Source: Synura sp. LO234KE (lineage: Eukaryota > Sar > Synurophyceae > Synurales > Mallomonadaceae). From it: DNA of 11,397 nucleotides. How positions within the stretch are numbered: position 1 is the stretch's first letter; each line of letters starts with the position of its first letter. The DNA lies in contig VKHC01000520.1 of the NCBI GenBank assembly GCA_015143735.1, positions 1 to 11,397 of the forward strand, read 5' to 3'. Under the pieces are notes generated by a model, which searched no databases, was not told the origin of the DNA, and saw only the letters and a list, made by a program, of their open reading frames with translations. Positions 1-6,370 of this stretch are shown here, one piece after another. The translations under genes and the position numbers were made by a program.

Positions 1-237
1 TGAAACAAGTTTTCCAGTTGCGAGGTCTTCATGTTCTTAGTTCGACGTCGTATTTCCGTGGCGAAAACCTTGTCGAGCTCTTCACATTGAGCAAGGGACC
101 AGGAAGAAAGAACTCCGACATTTGCCAGTGCTCTGATACTGGTATATTTCTTCTTCCTCCTGGTTGTAATTACCTGTTCAGTTTTCGTTAGAAGGCATGA
201 ACCTACTTTGGCGCCATTCATCGTCATCATTTCGAAC
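1..237 (-). CDS. Partial open frame at the window edge, possibly the C-terminal part of a non-LTR reverse transcriptase
   Basis: On the minus strand a frame is open from just after a TAG (237-239) to the window edge, with the first ATG at 228-230, giving about 76 residues that continue outside. The composition is protein-like: a basic cluster (TTRRKKKYTS) is followed by ALANVGVLSSWSLAQCEELD and then a basic helix-like stretch (EIRRRTKNMKTSQLENLF). The order 'short helix, SLAQCEELDKxF, basic helix' reminds me of the segment after the palm domain in algal LINE-type reverse transcriptases. No catalytic motif is visible and the match is from memory of the family, not a search. The stop just upstream means it is either a truncated element copy or an exon with an acceptor near TTAG (237-240). 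It could also be an unrelated host gene. Confidence 0.35.
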
Positions 238-239
238 TA

Positions 240-733
240 ATCATAAACATTTTTTCATCCTGCCTTAAATGCGAACATTACCTATTCTGAGGAAAATAAA
301 ATACTGTGCGGCATCAATAACAGTTGTGTTTGTTTGTTTTCGCACAGATCGTATCTTATACAGCTTTGAGAGATTTAGACTCAGAATTCGCCTATATAAT
401 GTATTTATGTACTTAAAACTCCAGTCGCCAAAGATGGGGAAATCGCTACATCCACAAAATCACGACCACAGTACAACTCGAACCCTCTAACACAACAAAC
501 CAATAGTTTGTTTGCGTGACTGTACCAAAACGTAGTATCTAAGTTGTTGTTACTAACGACCCGTCGGCTTCTGAATGGTAGTTCCTCAGCCTTGCTTAGA
601 ATTTGCCTGAGGGGTGCCCCTCGATCAACATTAATTTAGCCTTTAACTGCGCAGGCGACACTGCTCCTGGCTTTTAGCATTAGCTGCGAAATAGGAAATC
701 GCTTACTGCTGCAAGAACACCAAAACCTCCTGC
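240..733. other. Intergenic stretch without a supported gene
   Basis: Frames here are short and stop-rich on both strands. A 73-codon open frame on plus (269-490) has no recognisable composition or motif. The only structure noted is a perfect 6-bp inverted repeat with a 2-base loop (GAGGGG TG CCCCTC, 609-622), too short to call a functional hairpin. No tRNA or splice-supported exon is evident. Confidence 0.5.
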
Positions 734-985
734 CTATTCCAGATAGCGAAAGGAGAAAGTAATCTAATGGTGGTATTCTCAAATCTAAGGTAATCCAGGC
801 CTCTATCCAACTCAATCTAGACAGGAATAATAAAGTTATCCGAAATGGAAAATAGCAGACTGCGAATTCGGAATCTCCAACAATCTATTCCAGATAAGGA
901 CACTCAAAGAGAAAGGACTCCAAGAGTATTCCTACTAAGGTAATCCAGGGCTAAAGCAAACTCAATCTAGACAGGGAGGATAAAA
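734..985. repeat. Two diverged direct-repeat units spaced 150 bp apart
   Basis: Unit 1 covers about 734-835 and unit 2 about 885-985. Three blocks recur in the same order at nearly constant offset: CTATTCCAGATA (734-745 and 885-896, offset 151), CTAAGGTAATCCAGG (785-799 and 935-949, offset 150) and AACTCAATCTAGACAGG (809-825 and 959-975, offset 150). The sequence between blocks has diverged by substitutions and small indels, and both units end in an A-rich GATAAA/AATAAA-like run. This is best explained by an old tandem duplication of about 150 bp, or by two monomers of a decayed satellite or transposon subterminal repeat. No coding frame runs through it. Confidence 0.75.
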
Positions 986-1568
986 ATTTAGTTTTACGGG
1001 TCAGCCATCTACTAAACCAAATCTCTTCCAAACATATTTTGCGCAACAATTTAGGTTCAGAGAGCAAGGTTGTTTAACTCCGGACCCCAATTCATCGCAA
1101 ACTCGCTTTGGTGCCAACCCATCGATACCAAGTTCGCCATTTTCTACCTCGCTAGATTTACGGTTCGTTCACCGCATTCAAGCGGCAAGTTCCTTAAGCT
1201 TTAAATGCCTACAGACGAACGATTGAAGAGCTCGTCTGGCGGGATTTGGGAGTCCTAAACAGCAATTATGCGAAAATTTTAATATGCCAGTCTATTTTAG
1301 ACGATTGCCGAGAGCGCGAATTGCAAGAAAAAATATTCAGTCCCATGCACATCCACCATATAAAACCAATAGTATTTTCACAACAATTTGCCATTGCCTT
1401 CCAGAGAAAGTCTTTTATGCATTTTCATTTTCCACGTGAAGGCGACATTCGCGCTCACCAAGAGAGGTGGCCCTGTGTGGAGATTCGAGTACGTCCCCCA
1501 ACACTTCTACGGCAAGTCCAGCTATTCCTTCCATATCTTCCTGTCCCTACCCTCTGACTTGCAAGTCC
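986..1568. other. No confident gene; fragmentary open frames
   Basis: Two overlapping plus-strand frames (1246-1557, whose first codon is GTG, and 1388-1579) are open, but neither has recognisable domains. On the minus strand the same stretch yields protein-like snippets broken by stops (for example GELGIDGLAPKRVCDEL around 1079-1129). This is compatible with heavily decayed retroelement sequence linked to the remnant just to the right, but no part is intact enough to annotate as a gene. Confidence 0.35.
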
Positions 1569-1775
1569 TCATGTCATAGCTGACAACCCAATAGAAGGTT
1601 CACAAGTGTTCCGTTGGACTTCCCCCCCTTCATTCAAATGGAACTCATCCTTTTTGTGACCATATAAAAGTCCGACCCTTGGGGCCCCATCATCAATCCT
1701 CTCTGGGATGCCCTTATACCCGATGTGAAGGAGGCGTGGACCCACACTGTGGGATCCCGCATGATCCATCCCCAC
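1569..1775 (-). pseudogene. Possible decayed reverse-transcriptase palm fragment
   Basis: The minus strand has a 68-codon frame ending in a TGA at 1569-1571. It contains RVGLLYGHKKDEF and then NEGGEVQR, which I compare with the 'YG...GVxQGDPLGP.LF.LA' region upstream of the active site in non-LTR reverse transcriptases. After that point the frame drifts. The bases ending the frame (about 1565-1597) still resemble the 'P.LF.LAMHEDL' part if a few small indels are assumed. The catalytic YADD box is not recognisable. If this reading is right it is a dead element on the same strand as the partial frame at 1-237. It may equally be a chance open frame. Confidence 0.25.
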
Positions 1776-2374
1776 CGAGAGCCTTCACTCTTCACCCAAT
1801 CAACCAATCAATTGTTCCCTGTAGCCCTCAAGCGAGTACTACTCCTGTTCAGGAGGGGGTACTCCCTTCACCCGAGGACCTCGCACCTGTCTGCCCGAGT
1901 GACTTATTGGTGGAGCGTCTTTACTTCACCCTTCCGTGCAATCGTTTATGGCCCTTGTTGTTTCGGGGAGGACCGAGGACCGATGGAGCGCCTTGGTGGC
2001 GGAGGAGCCCTCAAAGTGCATGCCTCCTCTGAAATTACTTTTCAATCACATTGATTCGCTAGGTAGATTCTTGCTACGGAGGTTGTCCTCCCTCCTACCT
2101 TACTGGTCTAGAGATTAAAGTGTTGCGTTCCCTTTTCCCGCCATACATTTCAACGATTATACCGCGCCTATTTCTTTTTTGTAGGCATAGCTTCCCCGGG
2201 GTCACACGCGAGTTCCGTACTATCTTGTTGGAGACGTCGTTGCATACTTACAACCCCCGGAGGAGGCTTTTCCCACGCTCTCGGGCGCAGGCTGCCTCCC
2301 CCTACCCCCACTTGATCACGGGGTTTGTACATGGGGGGCTCTTAATTATGAGATATTTTATCTATATACTATAA
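1776..2374. other. Stretch with overlapping open frames, no assignable gene
   Basis: The stretch is richer in G and C than its flanks. Plus-strand frames at 1679-2032, 1725-2054, 1936-2118 and 2120-2374 overlap one another. Their translations are rich in Pro, Ser, Arg and Trp without motifs, as expected when GC-rich noncoding DNA gives few stops. An imperfect inverted similarity is seen between CTTACAACCCCCGG (2247-2260) and the complement of CGGGGTTTGTACAT (about 2319-2332). I see no splice-joined gene and treat this as part of the decayed mobile-element tract. Confidence 0.4.
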
Positions 2375-2795
2375 TGTTTAAGATGTGAGACATTTCAGTT
2401 CAAACCGAAGTCAAACCATTTAGTTGATTCTACTGCACATGATGATCGTAGTTTCCTAAGGGCTTTTACTGTTTCTAGCCTACTGAATCCAGTGCAGGAC
2501 AAATTCTTTGATTTTAGCAGAAATAGTACGAACATTTTGGTTGGTAAATATCAGGCTATCCAAAAATATTAAGTTTGAGCAGTAGTAAAACAATACTCAA
2601 CATCGTTAAAGTATTGCGGATGAAGACGAAGGCTACTCTCTCCACCACTAACTTGGTGAGAAGGGAAGACAAAATTCGAATCAATATTGCGTCGCAGGCT
2701 CCACATCCTTCACTTTCAACGAATAACTCAGAAACGTTAATGCATAAATGCTGTAGAGTCTTTTGATACGATTTCTCCCTGAAATAAACTCGTGG
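2375..2795. other. AT-rich intergenic stretch, nothing recognised
   Basis: AT-rich sequence with many stops on both strands. One 63-codon plus frame (2575-2766) begins at a TTG and has no recognisable features. There is a weak inverted similarity, TTTGAGCAGTAGT followed by AATACTCAAC (2573-2603). No coding, RNA or terminal-repeat feature is supported. Confidence 0.5.
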
Positions 2796-3179
2796 CTATT
2801 CGGAAGCCCTATTCAAGAGCATTATTTCCTGAAGGAGAAGCAGCAAACTACCAACGCTTCCTCCTGAGAATTTGACAGGTTTCTGTGTATACGCCAATGC
2901 AGACATCCTCCCCAACGATTCTATCCCCTGAGGGCGAAGAAGAGCATCGACGCTGATACGTTTCCGTCCGACGCTGAAGTTGAACATTCGTTTGCATCCG
3001 ACGCTGCCCAGCGATTTGTTTTTGGCTCCTCTAAACTTTTCGAGTTTGTCGTCGATCAAACACCGTGGCCTGCTACGGTTCCGGCCCTTAATTTCCCATA
3101 TGTGAATAACATTGCAGCAGCATGATTTCTTGCCAAGTGCGCCCTCATCAAGCCTATTGTCTTGATGGGACAGATTCAT
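2796..3179 (-). CDS. Hypothetical open frame, 127 codons, likely remnant
   Basis: A minus-strand frame from an ATG at 3177-3179 to a TGA at 2796-2798. It encodes a basic protein with a short Cys run (KKSCCCN, near residues 17-23) and a stretch rich in Lys, Arg and Gly (about residues 30-75), followed by a Leu-rich C-terminus (SLLLLLQEIMLL). I recognise no domain. Upstream on the same strand, in another frame, a further protein-like piece (GEIDGTRVKMGCQV) runs into it. This suggests a frame-shifted older coding sequence, perhaps a transposase. The low spacing of stops and lack of neighbours make a working gene doubtful. Confidence 0.2.
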   Translation of the reverse strand: MNLSHQDNRLDEGALGKKSCCCNVIHIWEIKGRNRSRPRCLIDDKLEKFRGAKNKSLGSVGCKRMFNFSVGRKRISVDALLRPQGIESLGRMSALAYTQKPVKFSGGSVGSLLLLLQEIMLLNRASE

Positions 3180-3233
3180 GAACCTGACAGCCCATCTTCA
3201 CTCTAGTGCCGTCAATCTCACCCTTCTTCAGAC

Positions 3234-3384
3234 ATATTACGGCAGAAGAGGGAAAAATTCTTTTTCCTGTCCACAACCCTCGTGGTATTTGCCAATCTGG
3301 CTCATATGGGTAGATTGCATTACGTGCCTGTTATGTCTTGCTAAGCTAAGTTGTTTACGTTTAAAAAAATATTACGGCGGAAGA
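3234..3384. repeat. Short direct repeat pair, 16 bp, 135 bp apart
   Basis: ATATTACGGCAGAAGA (3234-3249) recurs as ATATTACGGCGGAAGA (3369-3384) with one mismatch. The interval carries no supported gene. This could be a chance similarity, a local duplication or a remnant of subterminal repeats in the surrounding transposon-like tract. Confidence 0.4.
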
Positions 3385-3510
3385 TGTGCGGCGCACCCTT
3401 AGGGGAAAGTTGCGTTTAAAGAGTGCATTTTCAAGTCTCTTCAAATTTTGCGGTATCTGACCAATGGGTGTCTCCCATGACGTCCAGCAATACATCGCCG
3501 TCAAGGTTCT

Positions 3511-4211
3511 CTAAGCAGCTTTTAGTTTACAACCGACGAGAGCTTCACCCACGCCTTCCATCTTCTGGACATATACGATTTGGTCCAGCCGCGATGCACA
3601 CCGGGCTCGTACTTTTTCGTCATGGTCGGACGGAAACTTCCCCTCCGAAACGTCATATCGACTTAAGGGCCTCGAGCAGTCCACTCTTTGCATCTTGTCA
3701 GGGATGTTCAGGGCACTTCTCCTCCGAGCAGAATGCATTCATTTACCGTCCGTTTGATGTTTGACAATCTGAGCCGCGGGGGCAGTAGTAAATCTCTTGT
3801 GGAATAAGATAGTTCAACAGATGACAAATAAAAGCGCAACTGGCGTTGCACTTCCACATTACAGGGCCTCCTGGGGGTCTATTACGCTCGGTTTTTTTCT
3901 GGTCGCGGACCTCCGCGACAAGTTTGCAGACGGATGCAGGTGGGGTTTTATCCAAGTTTCGATGCCTCTTCGCCTCCGCCGGCCGCATCCTCCTCGGAGC
4001 TTTCGGCGCTTGAAGGGAGCTCCACGGAGATTTCCACGCCGTTGTGACAGGATGCAATTTTCTTCTTCGTTGAGGACAAGCAGTCTCTCCTTTTAAATAG
4101 TTGTCCACCAAGGAACAAGGGCGCCCTTGGTTTATAGCTCACAAGATTTGACAGTGGAACCGTATAACGGCTGGTGGTAGCTGCGCCTTTAGTTAGTAGG
4201 TCACACCCCAC
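3511..4211 (-). pseudogene. Broken protein-like frames, possible dead transposase or gag-like gene
   Basis: Three minus-strand frames follow or overlap one another: 3948-4211 (87 codons), 3743-4111 (122 codons) and 3511-3738 (75 codons). The first ends in an acidic Ser/Glu patch (PSSAESSEEDAAGGGEEASK). The second has a Lys/Arg-rich start (CPQRRRKLHP) and a Cys-bearing C-terminal part (VCKLVAEVRDQKK, WKCNASCAFICH, YYCPRGSDC) that loosely recalls the zinc-ribbon tails of piggyBac-type transposases. The third is charged and featureless. Each ends at a stop while adjacent frames stay open, as expected for an element decayed by indels. Other minus-strand frames from 4212 to 4440 also look protein-like (for example RFVRDDVPNELNGDAW). 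No DDE catalytic residues can be placed, so the family is not assigned. Confidence 0.25.
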
Positions 4212-4578
4212 TACGTCCTTTGTTCATTCACACTACTGTGTAGTTCTTTTTCACCATCGTTGACCTCCTCCCTATCTGTTTGCCCTCCATGATCATGGTG
4301 TATTTTTTGGTTCGCCACGCGTCCCCGTTCAACTCATTAGGGACATCGTCGCGGACAAATCTGTCGGTGGTGGGAGGGGAATTAGTTGCCCTCCTCCTGC
4401 CGGTCGGCCTGCCCTTCGATACCTAGGGGATAGTAGTACTCTGACGTAGAAAATAGCAGTAAGCTGTTGTTTACCCTGTATTCCACCATTCTGTGTAAGA
4501 ATTAAATACTTGATTTTCGTCAAAATACTCTGCAGCGTGACGGGCGCACAACAAAAGCAAATATTAAATTTACCATAA
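4212..4578. other. Downstream flank of the patatin-like gene
   Basis: The part next to 4578 is AT-rich and is the expected 3' end region of the minus-strand patatin gene. Further left, a 64-codon minus frame (4329-4523, first codon GTG) and a second protein-like minus frame containing KKYTMIMEGKQIGRR are open. They belong with the broken tract at 3511-4211 rather than with the patatin gene, whose stop codon separates them. Confidence 0.4.
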
Positions 4579-6042
4579 CTATTTTATTAAAACACCATCT
4601 TCTAAAAGCACTAATGGGTATTTGAAATCGAGAGTTATCCGGCGGTTCAAAATCGACTCAGGAAATATGCAAGTCACCGTATCCTCCAGTTCTTGATTGG
4701 TTTGAATGACTCCTAGCGCCGGACCGAACAAGGTCAGGACACGCCTGGCACCATCTCGCATTCCACGTAGTATATGACTGCGGCGATTTTCCAATTGTCC
4801 GATCTCAACACAGTCCTCTCCCGGCGCAAGGGGAAGTAAATGCGCTCGTGCTCCTCCTGCCACATCTCCTACAAACTCCACGTACACCCCTTCTGCTTGT
4901 CCCTCACACGCGCTATTCAACAACATGATATCTTGTGCATACTGACGCTGGTGTTGTAGTGTCGCGATGAACTGAGCGCCTTTCCGCTGACGGTGAGACT
5001 CCAGAAACCGTTTTGCTATTACACGCTCATAGATACCTGGTCTTTTATTCAACCCTAAACAAGGGTCTGGACGGGTGCGGAGCTGCACTACATGCGTGCA
5101 TCCATCCTGCACAGCGGTTCGGAAAGGCATTGGCTCGCATAGGAAGCCATCGACGAGATAGTCTAACTTGTCAAGCCCCAAACTACTTTCAGAACGTCGA
5201 AAAAAACTATTTGGGACAAGAAAAGGGGTTGATATTGAGTGAGATACAGCCATTAGACCGGAGCATATCCCAGGAACCAGCATGGAGCTGCGAATACACG
5301 CAAGTAGTTCTTGGAGATTTTTGTAGTTCCCGAGTTCGCGAGAAAGTGACCTCGACTTGAGATTCGATAAGTTCGATGTGATTACGCGCAGAGGCTGTTT
5401 CTTCTCATTTTCCGAGAACGTTTCCCAATCTAACGGTAGCAAATGGCCCATGACACCAGAGAGTAATAAGTCTATGTCTATGACACACCGTTCCAATTTC
5501 TTCAGGCCACCCTCCCTGAAATAATGTGCTTTCTTATAGATTCTGGGAAGTATCCCGATTGATTTCAACAGCATGACTTTGCTTATGAATTGTGAACCCG
5601 CCGCTGGAAGTATATCGTGATAAATAGAAACCCCTGAAAATTGTCTACTGATGAAGTAAGCGCCGATCATGGATCCTGCACTGCTACCGTAAACAGAGTC
5701 AAAGCAATCATTTAATCCCAAGAAGTTTAAAGCAGCAGTGGCTCCAGCTGCAACGCATCCTCTCATTCCCCCACCTTCGATGGCCAATCCTATCCTGATG
5801 TTATCGCTTCGAGCACCAGGCAATGACTTTTCTTTCCATCGACCGACTATTGCCGATACTACAGGGTGATTTTCATTTAACTTCGAGCAATTTCCTCGAA
5901 CAGGAATTAGATCAGGAAGTATATGATCATGAGCAATATTTAGATTGTTTGAAGATATTGCAAATTTGTTCGTTTTATTCCACAGTTTATTGTGCAGGGT
6001 CAAATATGCAGCCGCCAGCAGAAATATAGAAAATGGAAACAT
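4579..6042 (-). CDS. Patatin-like phospholipase / acyl hydrolase (PNPLA family), 487 aa
   Basis: Serine acyl hydrolase of the patatin fold, expected to release fatty acids from membrane phospho- or galactolipids; the substrate is not predictable from sequence. All core elements are visible: the Gly-rich oxyanion loop in AIEGGGMRGC (residues 87-96), the nucleophile elbow GSSAG (119-123, Ser121) and the dyad Asp in VDGF (Asp298). The usual DGG is DGF here. Ahead of the core is a family-typical lead-in (HPVVSAIVGRW, 59-69, and PGARSDNIRIGL, 75-86). Residues 2-16 (FPFSIFLLAAAYLTL) are hydrophobic and followed by basic residues, so a signal peptide or membrane anchor is likely. The start is firm: a TGA lies in frame immediately upstream of the ATG at 6040-6042, and no intron is needed. 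The region after residue 330 is family-like but without nameable motifs. Gene length and intact frame argue for a functional gene. It is divergent from the RS-protein gene. Confidence 0.9.
   Translation of the reverse strand: MFPFSIFLLAAAYLTLHNKLWNKTNKFAISSNNLNIAHDHILPDLIPVRGNCSKLNENHPVVSAIVGRWKEKSLPGARSDNIRIGLAIEGGGMRGCVAAGATAALNFLGLNDCFDSVYGSSAGSMIGAYFISRQFSGVSIYHDILPAAGSQFISKVMLLKSIGILPRIYKKAHYFREGGLKKLERCVIDIDLLLSGVMGHLLPLDWETFSENEKKQPLRVITSNLSNLKSRSLSRELGNYKNLQELLACIRSSMLVPGICSGLMAVSHSISTPFLVPNSFFRRSESSLGLDKLDYLVDGFLCEPMPFRTAVQDGCTHVVQLRTRPDPCLGLNKRPGIYERVIAKRFLESHRQRKGAQFIATLQHQRQYAQDIMLLNSACEGQAEGVYVEFVGDVAGGARAHLLPLAPGEDCVEIGQLENRRSHILRGMRDGARRVLTLFGPALGVIQTNQELEDTVTCIFPESILNRRITLDFKYPLVLLEDGVLIK
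4583..4588 (-). terminator. Candidate poly(A) signal AATAAA overlapping the last codons
   Basis: On the minus strand AATAAA lies inside the last codons of the patatin gene (TTA ATA AAA, then TAG). If used, cleavage would fall within a few tens of bases after the stop, giving a very short 3' UTR. It may be fortuitous, since the codons for Leu-Ile-Lys can spell it by chance. Confidence 0.35.
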
Positions 6043-6370
6043 TCAAAATAGTTACTTATGCTGAGTTATAATAGTTTACGGGTGATATAGCACGGTCACC
6101 TAGTCGGAAATATTCCGATGGTGGGTAAGTTGGGGATATGAAATTTGCTAAGTTGCGAGCACAGTCAAATTCAGAAATTACACTCGTTAGATAGGGAGAC
6201 GAAAGAGTACGACGTACAAGTAACCACAAAATATTAATCAAATAAAAGGAATGAATATTCAAAAATCTTGAAATTTTCATTCACGCGTTGCAGTGGATAG
6301 CACACGTCGTTGCGCTCATAAGGATACCACAATTGTTTTGCAGCTTGCAGCCACAATAGTTGTAGCAACA
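6043..6370. promoter_or_regulatory. Divergent intergenic promoter region of 328 bp
   Basis: This spacer separates the starts of the patatin-like gene (minus, ATG 6042) and the RS-domain gene (plus, ATG 6371), so both promoters and 5' UTRs must fit within it. It is AT-rich, with the A/T-rich run AAAATATTAATCAAATAAAA at 6228-6247 and the near-palindrome GTAC GAC GTAC (6207-6217), which contains an ACGT core. A 15-bp palindrome is listed separately. A 74-codon minus frame (6056-6280) crosses it but shows no sign of being real. No TATA box can be assigned with confidence. Confidence 0.6.
6104..6118. promoter_or_regulatory. 15-bp palindrome TCGGAA-ATA-TTCCGA, candidate factor-binding site
   Basis: Perfect 6-bp arms around a 3-base centre, lying 62 bp upstream of the patatin ATG and 253 bp upstream of the RS-gene ATG. 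It contains CGG-N7-CCG, the spacing type bound by dimeric Zn2Cys6 (Gal4-like) factors. Symmetry and location are seen; the factor class is inference. Confidence 0.35.

Noticed and set aside
465-490. Complement of CTCGAACCCTC, resembling a tRNA T-loop (GGTTCGAG)
   Set aside because: The flanking bases do not form a T-stem and no acceptor or anticodon arm is found around it.
609-622. Short perfect hairpin GAGGGG-TG-CCCCTC as a terminator or riboswitch
   Set aside because: Six-base arms with a two-base loop, no T-run and no adjacent gene; the genome is eukaryotic.
5013-5360. 115-codon plus frame inside the patatin gene
   Set aside because: Antisense shadow of a well-supported coding sequence, with no motif of its own.
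6056-6280. 74-codon minus frame with a hydrophobic start, considered as a leader exon of the patatin gene
   Set aside because: A TGA lies directly in frame before the patatin ATG and there is no AG between them, so no acceptor can join this frame to the patatin start. The patatin frame is complete without it.
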